64,000 nucleotides of DNA from Mactromeris polynyma (taxonomy: Eukaryota > Mollusca > Bivalvia > Venerida > Mactridae), in the NCBI GenBank assembly GCA_032209605.1, contig JASFXZ010000001.1:33856619-33920618 (forward strand), written 5' to 3'. Both the position numbers and the translations under genes were made by a program. Below are positions 23,016-36,415 of the stretch, piece by piece (position 1 is the first letter of the stretch; each line of letters opens with the position of its first letter). The notes under the pieces were generated by a model. The model was given only the letters and a program-made list of their open reading frames with translations, was not told where the DNA came from and searched no databases.

Positions 23016-26000
23016 GTTTGATCACGAACTTCACAATTCCTAAATTTGGCGCGAGTACGTGTTGGTAGCCAGGAAGCAGCCATCGTGAGTGATTAATATA
23101 AGTTGTAAGAACTTGTTTCACAATCGATGATAAAACAATAAGTTTAAACCTAAAAATCACTTGCAGTAATAGCAATGATTATGCTAGCTGTCGCATACTC
23201 CATATGGGCGAGAAACGTCGCTAATTTAAGAGTTAAGGATTTATTTCGTACACAAAACTGATAGCAATTATATTTCTTTCTGCCGTTGCTTAAATCAAAT
23301 AGGATAGATGGGCAAACATATTCATTTCCGAAATACGGTCAAATTGTTTTATACCGTTAATATTGTGAAGTACACATAGAGGCCAGGAACTGTGAATGTT
23401 TAAACACACTATCCGTCAAATGTACCTCTCTAGTAACATTGTAATAATACAATGGAAGTCGACATAGACCTTGTGTATGATATTTACTCTCCATGTTATC
23501 GTTTGATGTTTAGGTCTGATTGCTTATTGAAAGTGGTCAGGTGTGAAGTGTTGAAATGGTTCGTCATTGGATTGATCGCTATATCTCCGAGTTAAAAGGT
23601 TTTTAAGTGGACTTTTGTGTACCTTTCTATTTCTGTGATAAGTTGAAGACATAAGACAACATGCGGTTAAATGCTTCCTTTTCCTGTCATGTTTAATCAA
23701 AGTTTAATTGTCACTCGTCGCTAAATTGTGGTATATTTCACCCCGTTTTTCAACTTTGTTCTCGTATTACCCAGCCAGTTTTCGTATTTTTCCAGTAGTG
23801 ACTTGTTTATACGTCAAAAACAGATGGCGTATGGTATTAGTATAAGCCAGAATGACCTTACTTGGTGAACTTTCCAGAGAGAAGTGTGGGTTTCATTAAT
23901 ACATCTGCATTGCTTAAAAACAATTGAGATTATTATATTAATTTGAGTTGAAATAACAATATAACACATTCAGAATTGATATATTTCAATAGATACAAAT
24001 ATATACATGTCACGGACTGTGGTATCAGATGTCAGGAGAATTCATTCAGAAATTTAAGTTTGGAACCATGATTATTACTGAAACAAAAGGAAACGAGAGA
24101 ATCGATATATTTTAATTTTATTTTGATTCAGAAATGTAGATAGACGATGCAGACACAAGACAATAAAGTTACGAAAGTGCGAACACAATTTTATATTAAT
24201 GTTGTAACTGTTGATTAGAAGTCTTGTCAAACTTATTCATTTAAGAATATGTCCGAAAGATTATGACATACTGAACATTTCGGCGCATCGTTTATATACC
24301 GGACAGTCGGGTTCATTTTTATCGCAAATGTTGTCCATCTCTTCTGTCAAAATTTCATGAACAAACATGTATTACTTTTAGTAGAAGCTGTTTGAAATAA
24401 TGCAAACATGATAGAACATTGAGATTAGAATATGTTTGTAAATATTAAGAGTTGAAATGACCAAACGTCATATTCTATACGCTAATATTACGATAAACAT
24501 TGTAATGTGAACACAGTTTTTGTGGACACTGTGCTATTCAACATTCATGCTGTATACTTACCCAAACATTTGGAAGTGAACTTATCAGTTTCACGTGAAC
24601 GTCACTGGCAAACCAGGCAATGGTGGCGACACTTGTATTCTTCAAATCTTTCCGCCAGTTTGAACGATGTGTTATAGTTGTGCTTCAACGAAGCCGTCTT
24701 TCTATGAGTATATGATTCCTCTTTGTAGTTTGACACATAAACTATATATGAATAACCATGCTTTTACACCTTGGATTAATTCGTCAGCTTTGATGTAGGT
24801 ATTTAAGGTAGTGAATATATACCGGTCGAATGTTCGAATCTGGACCCTGTGGTCTAAAGTAGTTAGTCAATGAGTCTGTGCCACTTATCAGCTTTCGTAG
24901 TGTTTCGATGGAAAAATAACAATATCTAAATATGAAAAAATATGAAAGTGGCTTACAATTATTGAACCGACGTATCAATGTATACGTGTCTTTTAACATG
25001 GTCTATGTCTTATATAGATAACTTTTTGATGAACAGTCACAGTTCTTTCGGAATTAGTAAGTTAATCGCGCTAATGTCATATTCAACTTTGATAATCTAA
25101 AAGGTTAAAATAACGTAGCTCTATATACTGATATATTTCTGATAACACTGACTTCTTTGCAGCCCGCTCATTTGAAGCGACATAACACATTTTATATAAT
25201 GAATGCATGTAAAACAACAACATTTTAACACACTTGGTAAGTAATGCCATTCTTGCCCACTCAGTTTGACTTACATTTGCAATAAATAAGACATTTAACT
25301 CGAAATTTATATACATTTGTATCATAGTGATACCAGTCATATCTTGCCATGCGTACAGTCAAAGAGGATGTTTTATCATTTATTGAATGCAATATTTAAG
25401 TCGCTTTATAATACTTTTAACAATGCTTTTGAACGTTGATATGCATTTTAAAGTTAATGTACATTATTATTTTCGTACATGTATGTGGAATTATCTACAA
25501 CATTATAGTGATGTAGTTAAACAGTTGAACTATGTAGGCACATACATGTTTTTGTATCGTTATATTTTCGAGTTAATTATGACGCTGGGCAGTTTTTCCG
25601 TTAAGAGGTTTCTGTTTTTTTGACACCATTTTGGAAATTTCTTTCATTTTGCATAAAACTGTGCACGAGATTAAAAAAGTAGCATGTTTTAAATATAGCA
25701 ACGTAGTTTACATAAAAATCTCAGGTATGCAAACTTCAGAAAATGAGATTAAACAAAAGGAAATAGATTGCATATAGTGCGTCACACGAGAAATGTAAAT
25801 TAAATTGAACCGAACATATTGTCAATTAACATAAACACGCAAACGTCGTATATTTCACGTTGCTGATTACTTGTCAAGTGGCTTCCTTTCACAACATATT
25901 TCACGTGATGATCAATCATATTTATTTCACGTGTCAATCAGTCACGTGGCCACTGATCGATGTCTTCATTTTATAAATGTAACCCGGGCTTGTAGTACAT

Positions 26001-26639
26001 GGAAACACATCAGACCTATTTTCATCAATCTTTTCCCACTCGACGGAAAGCTTAACACGTAATCTTGTTCTCCAATAGCATTGCATCGATTTGATTTGTG
26101 GACAATATTTCGAAGCCTGTTTTAGACTGAGCAGTTCACTGGCGAATCAATCAAGTTATAAAATATACTACCTGCATACTTGAACCAGAGCAGCGTAAAT
26201 TCATTGGAAATAACTCCTATATCAATTCTAGTCGCTACATCAGCGTTGTATCATATTCCATTCACAATCGTATTTTTTCATCGGTCGATTATAATGAGTT
26301 GTTTTTGTATAGCTTGAGATAGATTTGGGTTCAGATATATATTAGATAATTATGTGAATGGATACCGGGTCGGCATGCTGCGATCGTGCGTGTAAAACTG
26401 GAGTTATTAATATGCAGAAGGTAATTTTGTTTGAATTTTAATACTTCAAAATGATTACTTTTTTGACTCACTATTTCTTTTAGGTTAGAAAGTGACAGAG
26501 CTGCTCATCAATTCTTACCTTCAGAATACTGTTTTTTTCAGATTTTGTTTATTTCAGTTTTGACTACTCTGTTTACTCAGAAGGAAAGAAGATACATTTG
26601 GTTATCATGTTGTCATAACGGATGAAATTAATCTCATTT

Positions 26640-26990
26640 TTACATTTTTTTCTATGAGGTGTTAACTCACATAAACAGTCAGGGTCATGTTGTGACTATT
26701 ACATCAATTAGGGTGGAGACGGACTGCTGGGTTAGAACCACAACCTTCTGTAAGCCAGCTGGGTGGCTCACACTTACATATTCTATACACGTGTATTCCG
26801 TATGGGTCTCGTACACGGAGTGGCGAGGGGCGAGTGTTTAGACGTCGGCAACCATGTCCACTACACCACGTAGCCCCATTTTAAAGTATCTCATGTATAG
26901 AAAATGCAGTTTGAGTACATTTGATACGACGATATACAAAGTAGTGGATAAGATGTCGGTCGCTCAACTGTGGGTTCGAATATCCTGACA
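26640..26990. repeat. Cluster of degenerate tRNA-like segments
   Basis: On the minus strand, GGGGCTACGTGGTGTAGTGG begins at 26877 and resembles a tRNA 5' half; GGTTGTGGTTCTAACCC near 26727-26743 resembles a B box but lies too far away to form one tRNA. On the plus strand GTGGATAAGATG and GTGGGTTCGAATATCC near 26940-26990 form another A/B-like pair. These look like decayed SINE heads; boundaries cannot be resolved. Confidence 0.35.
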
Positions 26991-27949
26991 TACACAGTTA
27001 CCCCCTCCTGATATGACACTATTACTGTTTTGTCCAGGATGCAGACTTGACTGTGAATCAAATAAACATAAATGCTTTCATCACAATCGAGTTTAAAGAT
27101 GTAGCTGGCTTATCTGAACGTAAAATTTGTTGTAACATTGGCTAAAACATCTATAATAAGAACCCTTGCAATGTATGACCGATTAACAACATTGTTTTAT
27201 CTTATTACTAGCAGACAAAACTATTAAAAATACATGTTAAAACAGAATATTTTTAAATTTATGATAAATATAGTTCTTTTGTCGACAAATACCGAGGAAT
27301 ACATAATTAGTGTACTATTCGATGATGAAAATTTAATGATGTTTAACTATACATGTATAAAGTATATATTTCATGTTTGTTTAGATAAGCAAATGAACGA
27401 AGAAATAGAATAATATTACTTGAAACAAATTGGTAGAAGCTTTATTGTACAAATGTGTACTATCTACATTAATGATAAGCATTGTACACGTACATGTATA
27501 TCCTTTTATCACAGTTTGAAATAATATTATGTACTCATAACTCTCAAACTTGATATATATCAAACAAGTCTCTTACAAACAATCTTATCATACGGTTGAA
27601 AAATAAACATTATTTGATTTAACTGACATTTTCCAATGTGAAATTAGAGATTGAAAAATTGATTTACTAAACAATGCCATTACGCTGTTCAATATACAAA
27701 CATACACTACGGGTTAGATAAAATATTTTAGCAAAAATCACTAATGAAAACTTGACTTGTTCAATAAGAAATATTGTATCATACAGAGGTGGAGGATTCA
27801 GACTGAACATGAACATTGTACTTTCATGAACATTTACTTTTTTAGGTAAATTGCAATTTTGAAATGACATTCCTTTCAAAGATTTTTTCAATGTTGTGAT
27901 TGTCTGTAGCGACTGTTACACACTGTATTACAGTTATGTTACATAATTA

Positions 27950-28165
27950 TTAATCATCACCACCATCGTCACCATCATCATCGTTACGATCATCATCGCT
28001 TCCATCTTCATCATCATCTACACAACAATCGTCAGTATCACCATCAAAATCCTCTTCATCATCACCAACATTATCATTTTCATCACCATCATCACCGCGA
28101 CCATCTCATATAATCTTCGTCGTCCTCATCGCACGTACGATCACCGTAACCATCATAAACCATCA
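27950..28165. repeat. Imperfect CAT/CAC/CATCAT-type trinucleotide-rich repeat
   Basis: Purine-poor triplets (ATC, ACC, ATCATC, TCACCATC) repeat irregularly for about 200 bases. It is an old interrupted microsatellite with no splice sites or start codon that would make it coding. Confidence 0.7.
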
Positions 28166-30794
28166 TTGCCGTCCACGTTTCTCGTCTTTAGGTCTTAATC
28201 GAGATGACGTATTCTACCAATATACAATACTGTGAGCGATCTTTGCGCGCGGTGATGTGTGTTATCTTGGCTTGGATTGTTTGCGTCTCGAGTAAATGCT
28301 ACAGTTCAAGTATCAATCAATCGACACAAGAATCTCTTCACAGAAGTCCTATTGACACAAAGTTTAATTGAGCAACGTATATTGACATTCCTTGGAAACT
28401 TGGAGACTATGCCACTTTATATCATTGTTGATAGAATGGATCAACATTATGAAACACTGATTTATAGATTGGATAATGAAATTGTGTCGTGTAAATCTTG
28501 AGCGATATTGTTTCAAATGTGTCTTGTAGCAACGTATTGATTTGGATTTTTTTTATAGTTTCCATCAAATGACTAGTATTTATATACACTGTAACATCTA
28601 TAATAACATTTTTCCTCTACCATCAATGTGTAATTCTGTCAAATATTGCAAAATTGCGGACATTTCAGCATATTAAGGCAATTCCAATGTTACTTTACTT
28701 TATAATATTAGTACATGTACGTGTGCCCTGTTTTGTGAAGATTCGGACTGTCCATTGTAGATAAAGGACTCCTTGTTTCCTCTGACAAACCGCTATGTTC
28801 GAAGTGACCAATCATTTTCACTGATAGTTCTAGTTGATCGCTGTTTCGTCTACATTGACACGCAATATAAGGAAATTGTTTTCCAAGATATTTGATGCAT
28901 TTATTTTGCAATGCTCAACAAATTTGAAAAAAAACACGCGTATTATGAAAATAACGAGTCATTATAATTTAGTGTTTTGTATCCCATATGACAACAATTC
29001 AGTCAAAATTTAGGAATTTTACGAACACGTGAATGTGTTTGATAATGAATGGGGTTAATTTATTCAACACTGACACTTATTTGTTCAAGAATAAACACTT
29101 GAGTTTCACTTTAAGCTAAACACGATTTCTGTGGCCCAGTATTGTGAACTGTTCTTGAACTGTGAATCAGCTTAATCTGAAAAACAATTACCAGGACCAA
29201 TCAAAATGTTATTAATAGAAAACGGATGTTTGGAATTGTATTTATTAACGATTAACATATGTTGGCCTTTTTTCGAACACTATTCAAACAGAATTAAATG
29301 AGAATATCTGGGACACTTAATCTTATGTTGACACGGATTGAATATAGTTATGACTGTGTAAATCATTTCGATCTGACGAGTCGATGAAATATGGTGTTTA
29401 TACGATAATGTTTGCAATCTGCGTATATTTGATAGACTATTGCAATAAAATAACCATTTACTTGGCTGCACATCACTGATTTCACGAAACAAATACGGTA
29501 TATGTAATAATATCGCTCGTGTTTTCTGCTCAACTGAGGTTTTCACTCTTATTATTGACAGTTAATAACGTTTTTGACCCAATGTTACCAAAGGTTTCAA
29601 TTGATAAATATTCCAACTGCTGTCTTTTAATTAATATTGAAAAACATGTAGATCTGAAGTAGTATAGATCTACCTTTTCAAAAGTGTACGTATAAATTGG
29701 TGAATGTGATACTTATATTTTCCCTATAGTACTGTATTACATTGACTGAATAACCAATATTATTAACATTATTAAATTACTACGTTGAGTAGAATTTGTA
29801 GGGGAATATAAATTACTCAAATATCTAAAAGTATAATAAGATTGGCTTTTAATTATTTATCAATTGAACGTGTTCGTGACATAGTCTACTAACAAGGTAT
29901 TTTAGATTGGACACACAGAAAAATAGTTTTGAATGGAAAACATCTACTTATTGAATGAATGAGTGGGTATATAATTGTATGGGGTGACACAATGTGTATG
30001 TCACTGATTTAACCATCACGGAGAACGCTATCATAAAGGTCAGGGAGTTTACAATCCGTTTAGGAACCTGTCAGTATCGTTCCAGAGAGTTCTGCTGCTA
30101 AAGACGATATGTGTAATGGTAGGGAAGCTTGTCAAACCGGCTCTTGTGCCCCAACATTTTATAATGAACAATGATAATACTCGTAGCAAAGAAATATGAT
30201 TGAAAGGAGCATCAGCATTGTTATTTATCTATTATTTTACATGAGCTGATATTTAAACCGTAGGTTGTAGACTTTAGCGGTGTCAATCAAGTTGTACTTG
30301 TATGTACATTAGATTATGGCACGACATGACCCTTCACAATGGTTCACGGTGTTTGTATTGTAGAAGTAATTTCAGTGTTTGACTTGGGACAAATCCCCAG
30401 TTAAGACTTACGGTAAATCTGAACCTTGGTATTGGGTCACGAGTTGTGTCCGATATTTGTTGACATCAAGCAGGGAAGCTTCTGTGTCCGTGTGCGATTT
30501 TTACGGATGACGTAGAACACACAATTTCAGCTTGCAAAATGTGACCAATATCTAGATCCACAGTGAGGAAGTGTCACAGGAAATCGTGCAACGAGTGGTT
30601 TGCAAACATTCAGCTCAACTTTTCAATACTTAACCATGTCCCTTGCGAAAGCCGATATTTAAGATACTCTTTATGTTGCGATTATTTCTCTTTGAAAATT
30701 ATAATTAAATAACGAGTATTCAGCAGATATCGACATGGTCTAATTACATTGTGTTGTATCGACAGACAGTATAACATTCAGATACATCATTATA

Positions 30795-32800
30795 ATGATG
30801 ATAATCGGCTTAGGTTATGGGCCGGTGAAAAATGATATTTTGTCTGAATTTCAGTTTGGATTTAGACCTATAAGAAGTACTATTGACTGTGTTTTTATTT
30901 TACAAACATTTATTAATAAGATTATAAAACATGATAAGAAAAAGCTCTGTTGTGCATTTATAGATTTCAAGAAAGCTTTTGATTTGGTATGTCGAAACGG
31001 TATCTGGTTAAAATTGATTGATCTAGGGTGTTCAACAAAAAAGATTAAAAGGCTGCAGTCAATGTATCTAAGTGTAAAATCATGAGTAAAAGTTAATGGC
31101 ACGCTGAGCAGTTTCTTCGACAGTTATATAGATCTAAAACAGGGTGAAACCTTATCACCTTTGCTATTTTTATTTTTTATCAATGACATGTACAAAGTTA
31201 TAAACGATAACAGTCTAGATAGCATATCAATTGAAGAACTGCAAATGTTTCTGTTATTATTTGCTAACGATACGGTTTTATATTCTTACTCGGCAAACGG
31301 GCTTCAACATCTGATAGATAATTTAAGTTTTTATTGTATCAATGGGGTATTGCAATTAAAACTGCTAAAACAGTTGTCATGACATTTAATTCTGGTTCGA
31401 TAAAAGAAAACATAGACATCTATTTGAAGGGAAGTAAGCTACAAAATGTAGATACATTTTATTATTTAGGGGTTACATTTTCATTAAATGGTTGTTTTTA
31501 TAAAACTCAAAAGGTACTTTCAAAACAAGCTATGAAAGCTCTTTTTTCCTTAAATTCACTATTTGATATCATGCCTATGCAAATTTCCGAAAAATTTACA
31601 TTGTTTGATTCTATGGTAGTGCCGATTCTTAATTATGGTTCAGGGGATTCTGGGGATTCCACACAGATCCTGATATTGAGAGAGTTCATGTAAAATTCAT
31701 TAAACAAGTTCTTGGTGTGAGAACACAAACTGCAAATAACGCTGTTTATGGTGAAGTTGGTAGATTCCCATTAATTGTATATAGGAAAATAAGAATGCTT
31801 AAATATTGGGCTAAAATATTAAATTCAGTTGATACATTACTATTTAAGGTCTGCAAAAACCAAATTAACGATGAAGGAAATGTACCCAATAAATTTTCTT
31901 GGATTTTCAAAATAAAAACTTTGTTATCAGAACTAGGATTTAATCATATATGGAATTGTCAACAAGTTAGTAATGTTCAATTAAATTGCATTATCGAAAG
32001 AATTAAAGATCAGTTTATCCAAAATTGGTTTTCGGATATTAACAATTCTTCGACTTTGGTAAGCTATAAAAATATCAAAAACAATTTTAATAAAGAAAAA
32101 TATCTTAATAGTGTTATAAATGAACATCATAGAATAGCGTTAACTAGACTACGATGCTCTGCGCATAAACTTCATATTGAAGAAGGGAGGTATAGAAATA
32201 TTGAATGAAAATTGCTTATATGTTCCCTATGTAATTTGAATCAAGTTGAAAATGAGTATCACTTTGTCCTGGTTTGTCCTAAATACCGTGAGCTAAGAAC
32301 AAAATGTTTACCTAAATACTAGCAAAGATGGCCGTCACTCAACACATTTATATCTTTAATGAATTCCCAAAATAATAGCATGTTAATCAAATTAGCTAAT
32401 TTTGTTTATTCAGCAAATTTAGAGCGTATTGTGTTAGAATGATCTTCATTTTCTTAAACCTTTGTTCAATGTAAGTTCTATTCACAAATTTATTCTAGTT
32501 AAATATGTTATATGTTGTCTCATCTCCATGTACTTGTATACTCTCTGTATGTTAACCTTTGTAACGTTCATGTTATTGTCTTATATAGATAAACTATTCA
32601 TAACTTGTATATGTAGTACTGTAAAACAACTATAGTACTGCTTATAGAGAATGTTGTCATATCTCTCCATATCATGTATATGTATGTATTGTTTAATTGT
32701 ATATATTATGTTCATGTTCTACTCTGTTAAACATTTCCGCCCAGTAGAGGACAATGCTCTGTAAAGGTTATGCCTAATAAACGGAATGGAATTGAATTGA
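30795..32800 (+). mobile_element. 5'-truncated, inactivated non-LTR retrotransposon (LINE)
   Basis: Consecutive frames encode reverse transcriptase blocks in order: FQFGFRP..ST, then CCAFIDFKKAFD (block A), QGETLSPLLF..FINDM (block B), then FANDTVL where the catalytic FADD has become FAND (block C), and YLGVTF downstream. A C-terminal zinc-knuckle-like C-x2-C-x9-H-x5-C motif follows the last frame break near 32205. The reading frame is broken by a TGA after about 31083, frameshifts near 31370 and 31690, and later stops. The 3' end has a short AATGGAATTGAATTGAATC tail near 32784-32800. The 5' part, including any endonuclease, is missing. The element is dead. Jockey/CR1-like ancestry is likely but the clade is not decided. 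Confidence 0.85.
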
Positions 32801-35800
32801 ATCATTAATTGTTTACTATACAAAGCTATTCTGTGTTGAACCGGCCAAGGTGAAAAGTACTTCCTTACTGATTATATTGTCAAGATAATGATTTTCGGTG
32901 AAGTTTACAAATTAATATGTTTTATCGTACTTTGTAGATAATAGATTTTACAAAATCTATAGTATTGGCTCAAGGTGTAATCTTTAACCACGTTAACACC
33001 AAGGCAATCCCTGTCTATGACGCCAAAAGTGTCATTTAAGTGGCAATATTCCCTATATTTTGTCACAGTATTTATGACCCTGCACTCGGAAGTGCTTCAT
33101 AGAGACGAGTGTGTTTGAATGTGTTCATAGTTTGCTCTTTTAATGTGATTTTTATCAGCGTAAGGACTGCCGTGTAGACGTCATCTATGCTGGAGGCAGT
33201 AATAATGATAGATATAGAATTATTTGTAGATCTCTATGGTTCTTTTTATTCTTATATTCATTTTACTATCCCTAATATTTATAACTTAGCACTCGATACC
33301 TTCATATTATATCGCTACAATCGTAGTTTTATACTCGTTATCGTGTTTAAAGTTTATTTTGAATCATACTAGGGATTATTGTATCAAACGTTTCGAGAGA
33401 TAGTTACTGTTTGTATGCATACTTGATTACCCCTGTCTAGATAACTACATGCTCATTTTTGTATCGTATTGAACACAAATACTTATGTAATCAACTTTAT
33501 TGCTATAACTAAAAACGTAATGTTTTGTGATATAGCTAAGTATGAATTCTTTTAAATTATCCTCCAAATACCATTTTGAAAGGAAGTTAACATAGCGGTG
33601 AGTTGGGTGTATTCCTTACTTGAGAAATTGTGAATTTGTGTATTAATAAAGTATTGATTACAACCGTTGCAGACAGCACACATCAATTAATTCATACACA
33701 ATTTTTAGTTTCAAACTCATAGAAAATGAATCACATACATGTGGAATACTCAATGTTAGTTTAGAGGCACACTTCGTAAACTCAAATATCCACTCACGAA
33801 CTGAACAGAGTAATCTATGAGTTCTGAGTGTTGAATGATGAGTAACGGTTATAACCGCACACCCTGGTGTCTTTTGATGAGGGATGGTCGTGACTTTTCC
33901 GGGTCTCACACCTACAAATCAAGTTCAAAGTCACCCTTATCCGATATATATATGCTATAATTCTCTCCTTTTTTTGTCATTTTTATTTCCTAAGTCCCAC
34001 AACTCACAACAGTACGACACATTGAAACATGTTTGGAGTATGGATAAGTGTAGTAATGTTGACTGTTACAATATCTTCAACATGATCTATAGCCTATACT
34101 TTACTACTAAAATCGCCATTTCGTTACCTTCAAATTTCATGTGTTGAACGACAATAAAACAAGACAAGTTTGAATGTGAATAAAGATCTGTAATTACTCC
34201 TTTCAAAAATAATTTCAGCGTATTATGTTTTCGTCATAATTATAGTGGTTTTATTGTACCTCTCCAACTGTCGAACATAATATCTTGTTTGTATTACGGT
34301 ACGCCCAATCAGTATGACAACTTACTATCACACATGTTATTTTATATACAAATTTGTTGTATAATTTTCCGCAATTTAGAGTTGAAACTAGATTTAAGTT
34401 TTGTTAAAGATAAACATTTCTTCATTTTATTTTCATTTGTATAATAGATAATAAACTGCTATTGCTAATGATTGGACACAGATTGGAAAACCAAAATCGT
34501 CTGCTTTCACAATGGATCAGACGTTTTATGAGACATTTTATTGCATAAAACAGGGACCATAAATTACCGTACGATGTGAATGCAATTAATGTTTCAATTT
34601 ATATAGACTCAAAATTGATTCAAAATGTGTATGTTCGGAACTTTTTGAATTTTAATCGACTTTAAAGTCTTAAATCGTCCGTAAAGCTCAATAGAATGAT
34701 GTTACAAACACCTGTTTGCTTGCTATTTTAGACGTGAAGGGTCGCACACATTAATATTGTCGGATATTCCATATAACGGTAATGACTTTATTATAATTAT
34801 ATTTGAGTTTAGTATATTTATGAGCTTTTCCTCAACGTAGCATAAATACACTGACATCTAACATTACAATGATGATTTATAAACAAACTTGTTCTGCTCC
34901 CACTATACAGATTTGATGACACTATATGATAGCATAATGATAGTTGCGTCGATATATATTTCAACAATATTTCATAATCCTAAATATCATTTGGCAAATG
35001 GTATATGCTTTCTTTGGAGACGCTTCGATCACTCCAGGTAATTTCTGAATGTTATTCATATTTTGTCTCGGTCACCTTTAGATTTAATGTTTTATGTTAA
35101 TATATTCACAGTTACTTCGTATTATTGTATTATTAGGGCCGGTGGCCTTTATGTACAAATATACTTGAAATTTAACAAGCTATTTTGATCTCAATGTGCT
35201 TCAATAGAAATTTGAATGTATGGTATTTGATTTAGTTTGCATGAGGAATGAATAGATGATGTAAAAGATGTTTTATACTTTTTATTAGATTGTTTTGATT
35301 TACAGAAGCGTTTTATATGTCACTGTTTTGGAATAACCTTCAGGTATTGTACTCTACGATACTATAGCATGATTAAACTTACCTAAGCATTGTTCGTTTG
35401 TAGTTAAGAAATTATTAATTTCTAAAAATCAATTAACTTTTAGTTAATCAGCGTACCGTACCAGTGATTATGACATACTATAGAAGTTCAGTGAACATAA
35501 ACAGAACATATCCTGAACTCACCGTATGAAGTTAAAAAAATTCTTTTGTAATAGTAAACCAATGTTTCATTTATGTTTTCTGTGGTTTCCATAATACAAC
35601 AGGAGTGAATTTGCTGTAGACATAAAACATTGTGCATTAAGTTGTGATCGCTGGTTTATACACAATCACGTAAGTATATTTTCTACTATATTTGTTATAA
35701 TTTTCAATCAGTTTGAATGAGAATTTTATGCTGATGACAAATATGAATACATTTCGTAACACATAAACGTTGCAATTTCGGTGCATCAATGCCGTACATT

Positions 35801-35859
35801 TAAATATTTGTTCGTTGATGAACATTAGTTTTGAATATATGGAACGTACATTATATCTG

Positions 35860-35930
35860 TTCAGTCTGGTAAGCTCAGTCGTTAGAGTGTTCAGCTGCCA
35901 TTCTGTGTAGCAATGTGACTAAAATAATAC
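35860..35930 (+). repeat. Decayed tRNA-like segment
   Basis: GGTAAGCTCAGTCGTTAGAG resembles a tRNA D-arm/A box. A clear B box at the right distance is missing, so this is only a probable remnant of a SINE. Confidence 0.3.
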
Positions 35931-36068
35931 TCCCAAATTCATAACTCCTTCTTTTCTGACTCATGTGGTAAGTTGCCAGTTGCTCTCGGAAGAACAAGTC
36001 AGTACTGGTTGGTAACCCATGAACACTGGTTTGGTCAACTGATCTCCGTGCTAAAATACTTTAATACG

Positions 36069-36415
36069 CTAACACAACACGTGACGCGACACGACACTAC
36101 ACGTCATGGTACGGTACGGCACGACACGGTACGGTACTGTACGGCACGGTACTGTACGACATGACACGCGACACGGCACGGTACGGTACGGCACGACATG
36201 ACACGCGACACGACATGACACGGTACTATACGGTACGGTACGGCATGACACATCACGCGGCGTGACGCAACATGACGCAACACAACACAACACGCGACAC
36301 GATACAACACAACACACACACGCGATATGTTACGATACGGTACGGTATGGCACGACATGACATGACACGCGACACGACACAACGACACGGAACGGCACGA
36401 CACGACACAATACAA
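36069..36415. repeat. Degenerate pentanucleotide array (ACGGT / ACGAC / ACACG)
   Basis: About 350 bases are built from 5-mers such as ACGGT, ACGGC, ACGAC and ACACG in irregular succession, with T-C and A-G transitions between units. The array starts near CACGTGACGCGACACGACAC and ends before TACAACATTTTTTTG. Minus-strand open frames rich in Cys, Arg and Val arise from the repeat and are not genes. Flanks are normal AT-rich DNA, so the GC-rich block is sharply bounded. Confidence 0.85.

Larger units (their letters stand above)
18561..30790. other. Gene-poor intergenic region with repeats
   Basis: No exon chain with consistent phase was found. The contents I can support are SINE copies, hAT-like MITEs at 20568-20826 and 22417-22747, tRNA-like segments near 22.9 and 26.6-27.0 kb, and an imperfect CAT/CAC repeat near 28 kb. 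The remainder is plain AT-rich sequence without visible structure. Confidence 0.5.

Noticed and set aside
28255..28501. Possible small secreted protein (frame from 28255 with a hydrophobic start) and an overlapping 80-codon frame
   Set aside because: Two frames overlap, neither has splice sites or recognisable homology, and the longer one lacks an ATG at its stated start.
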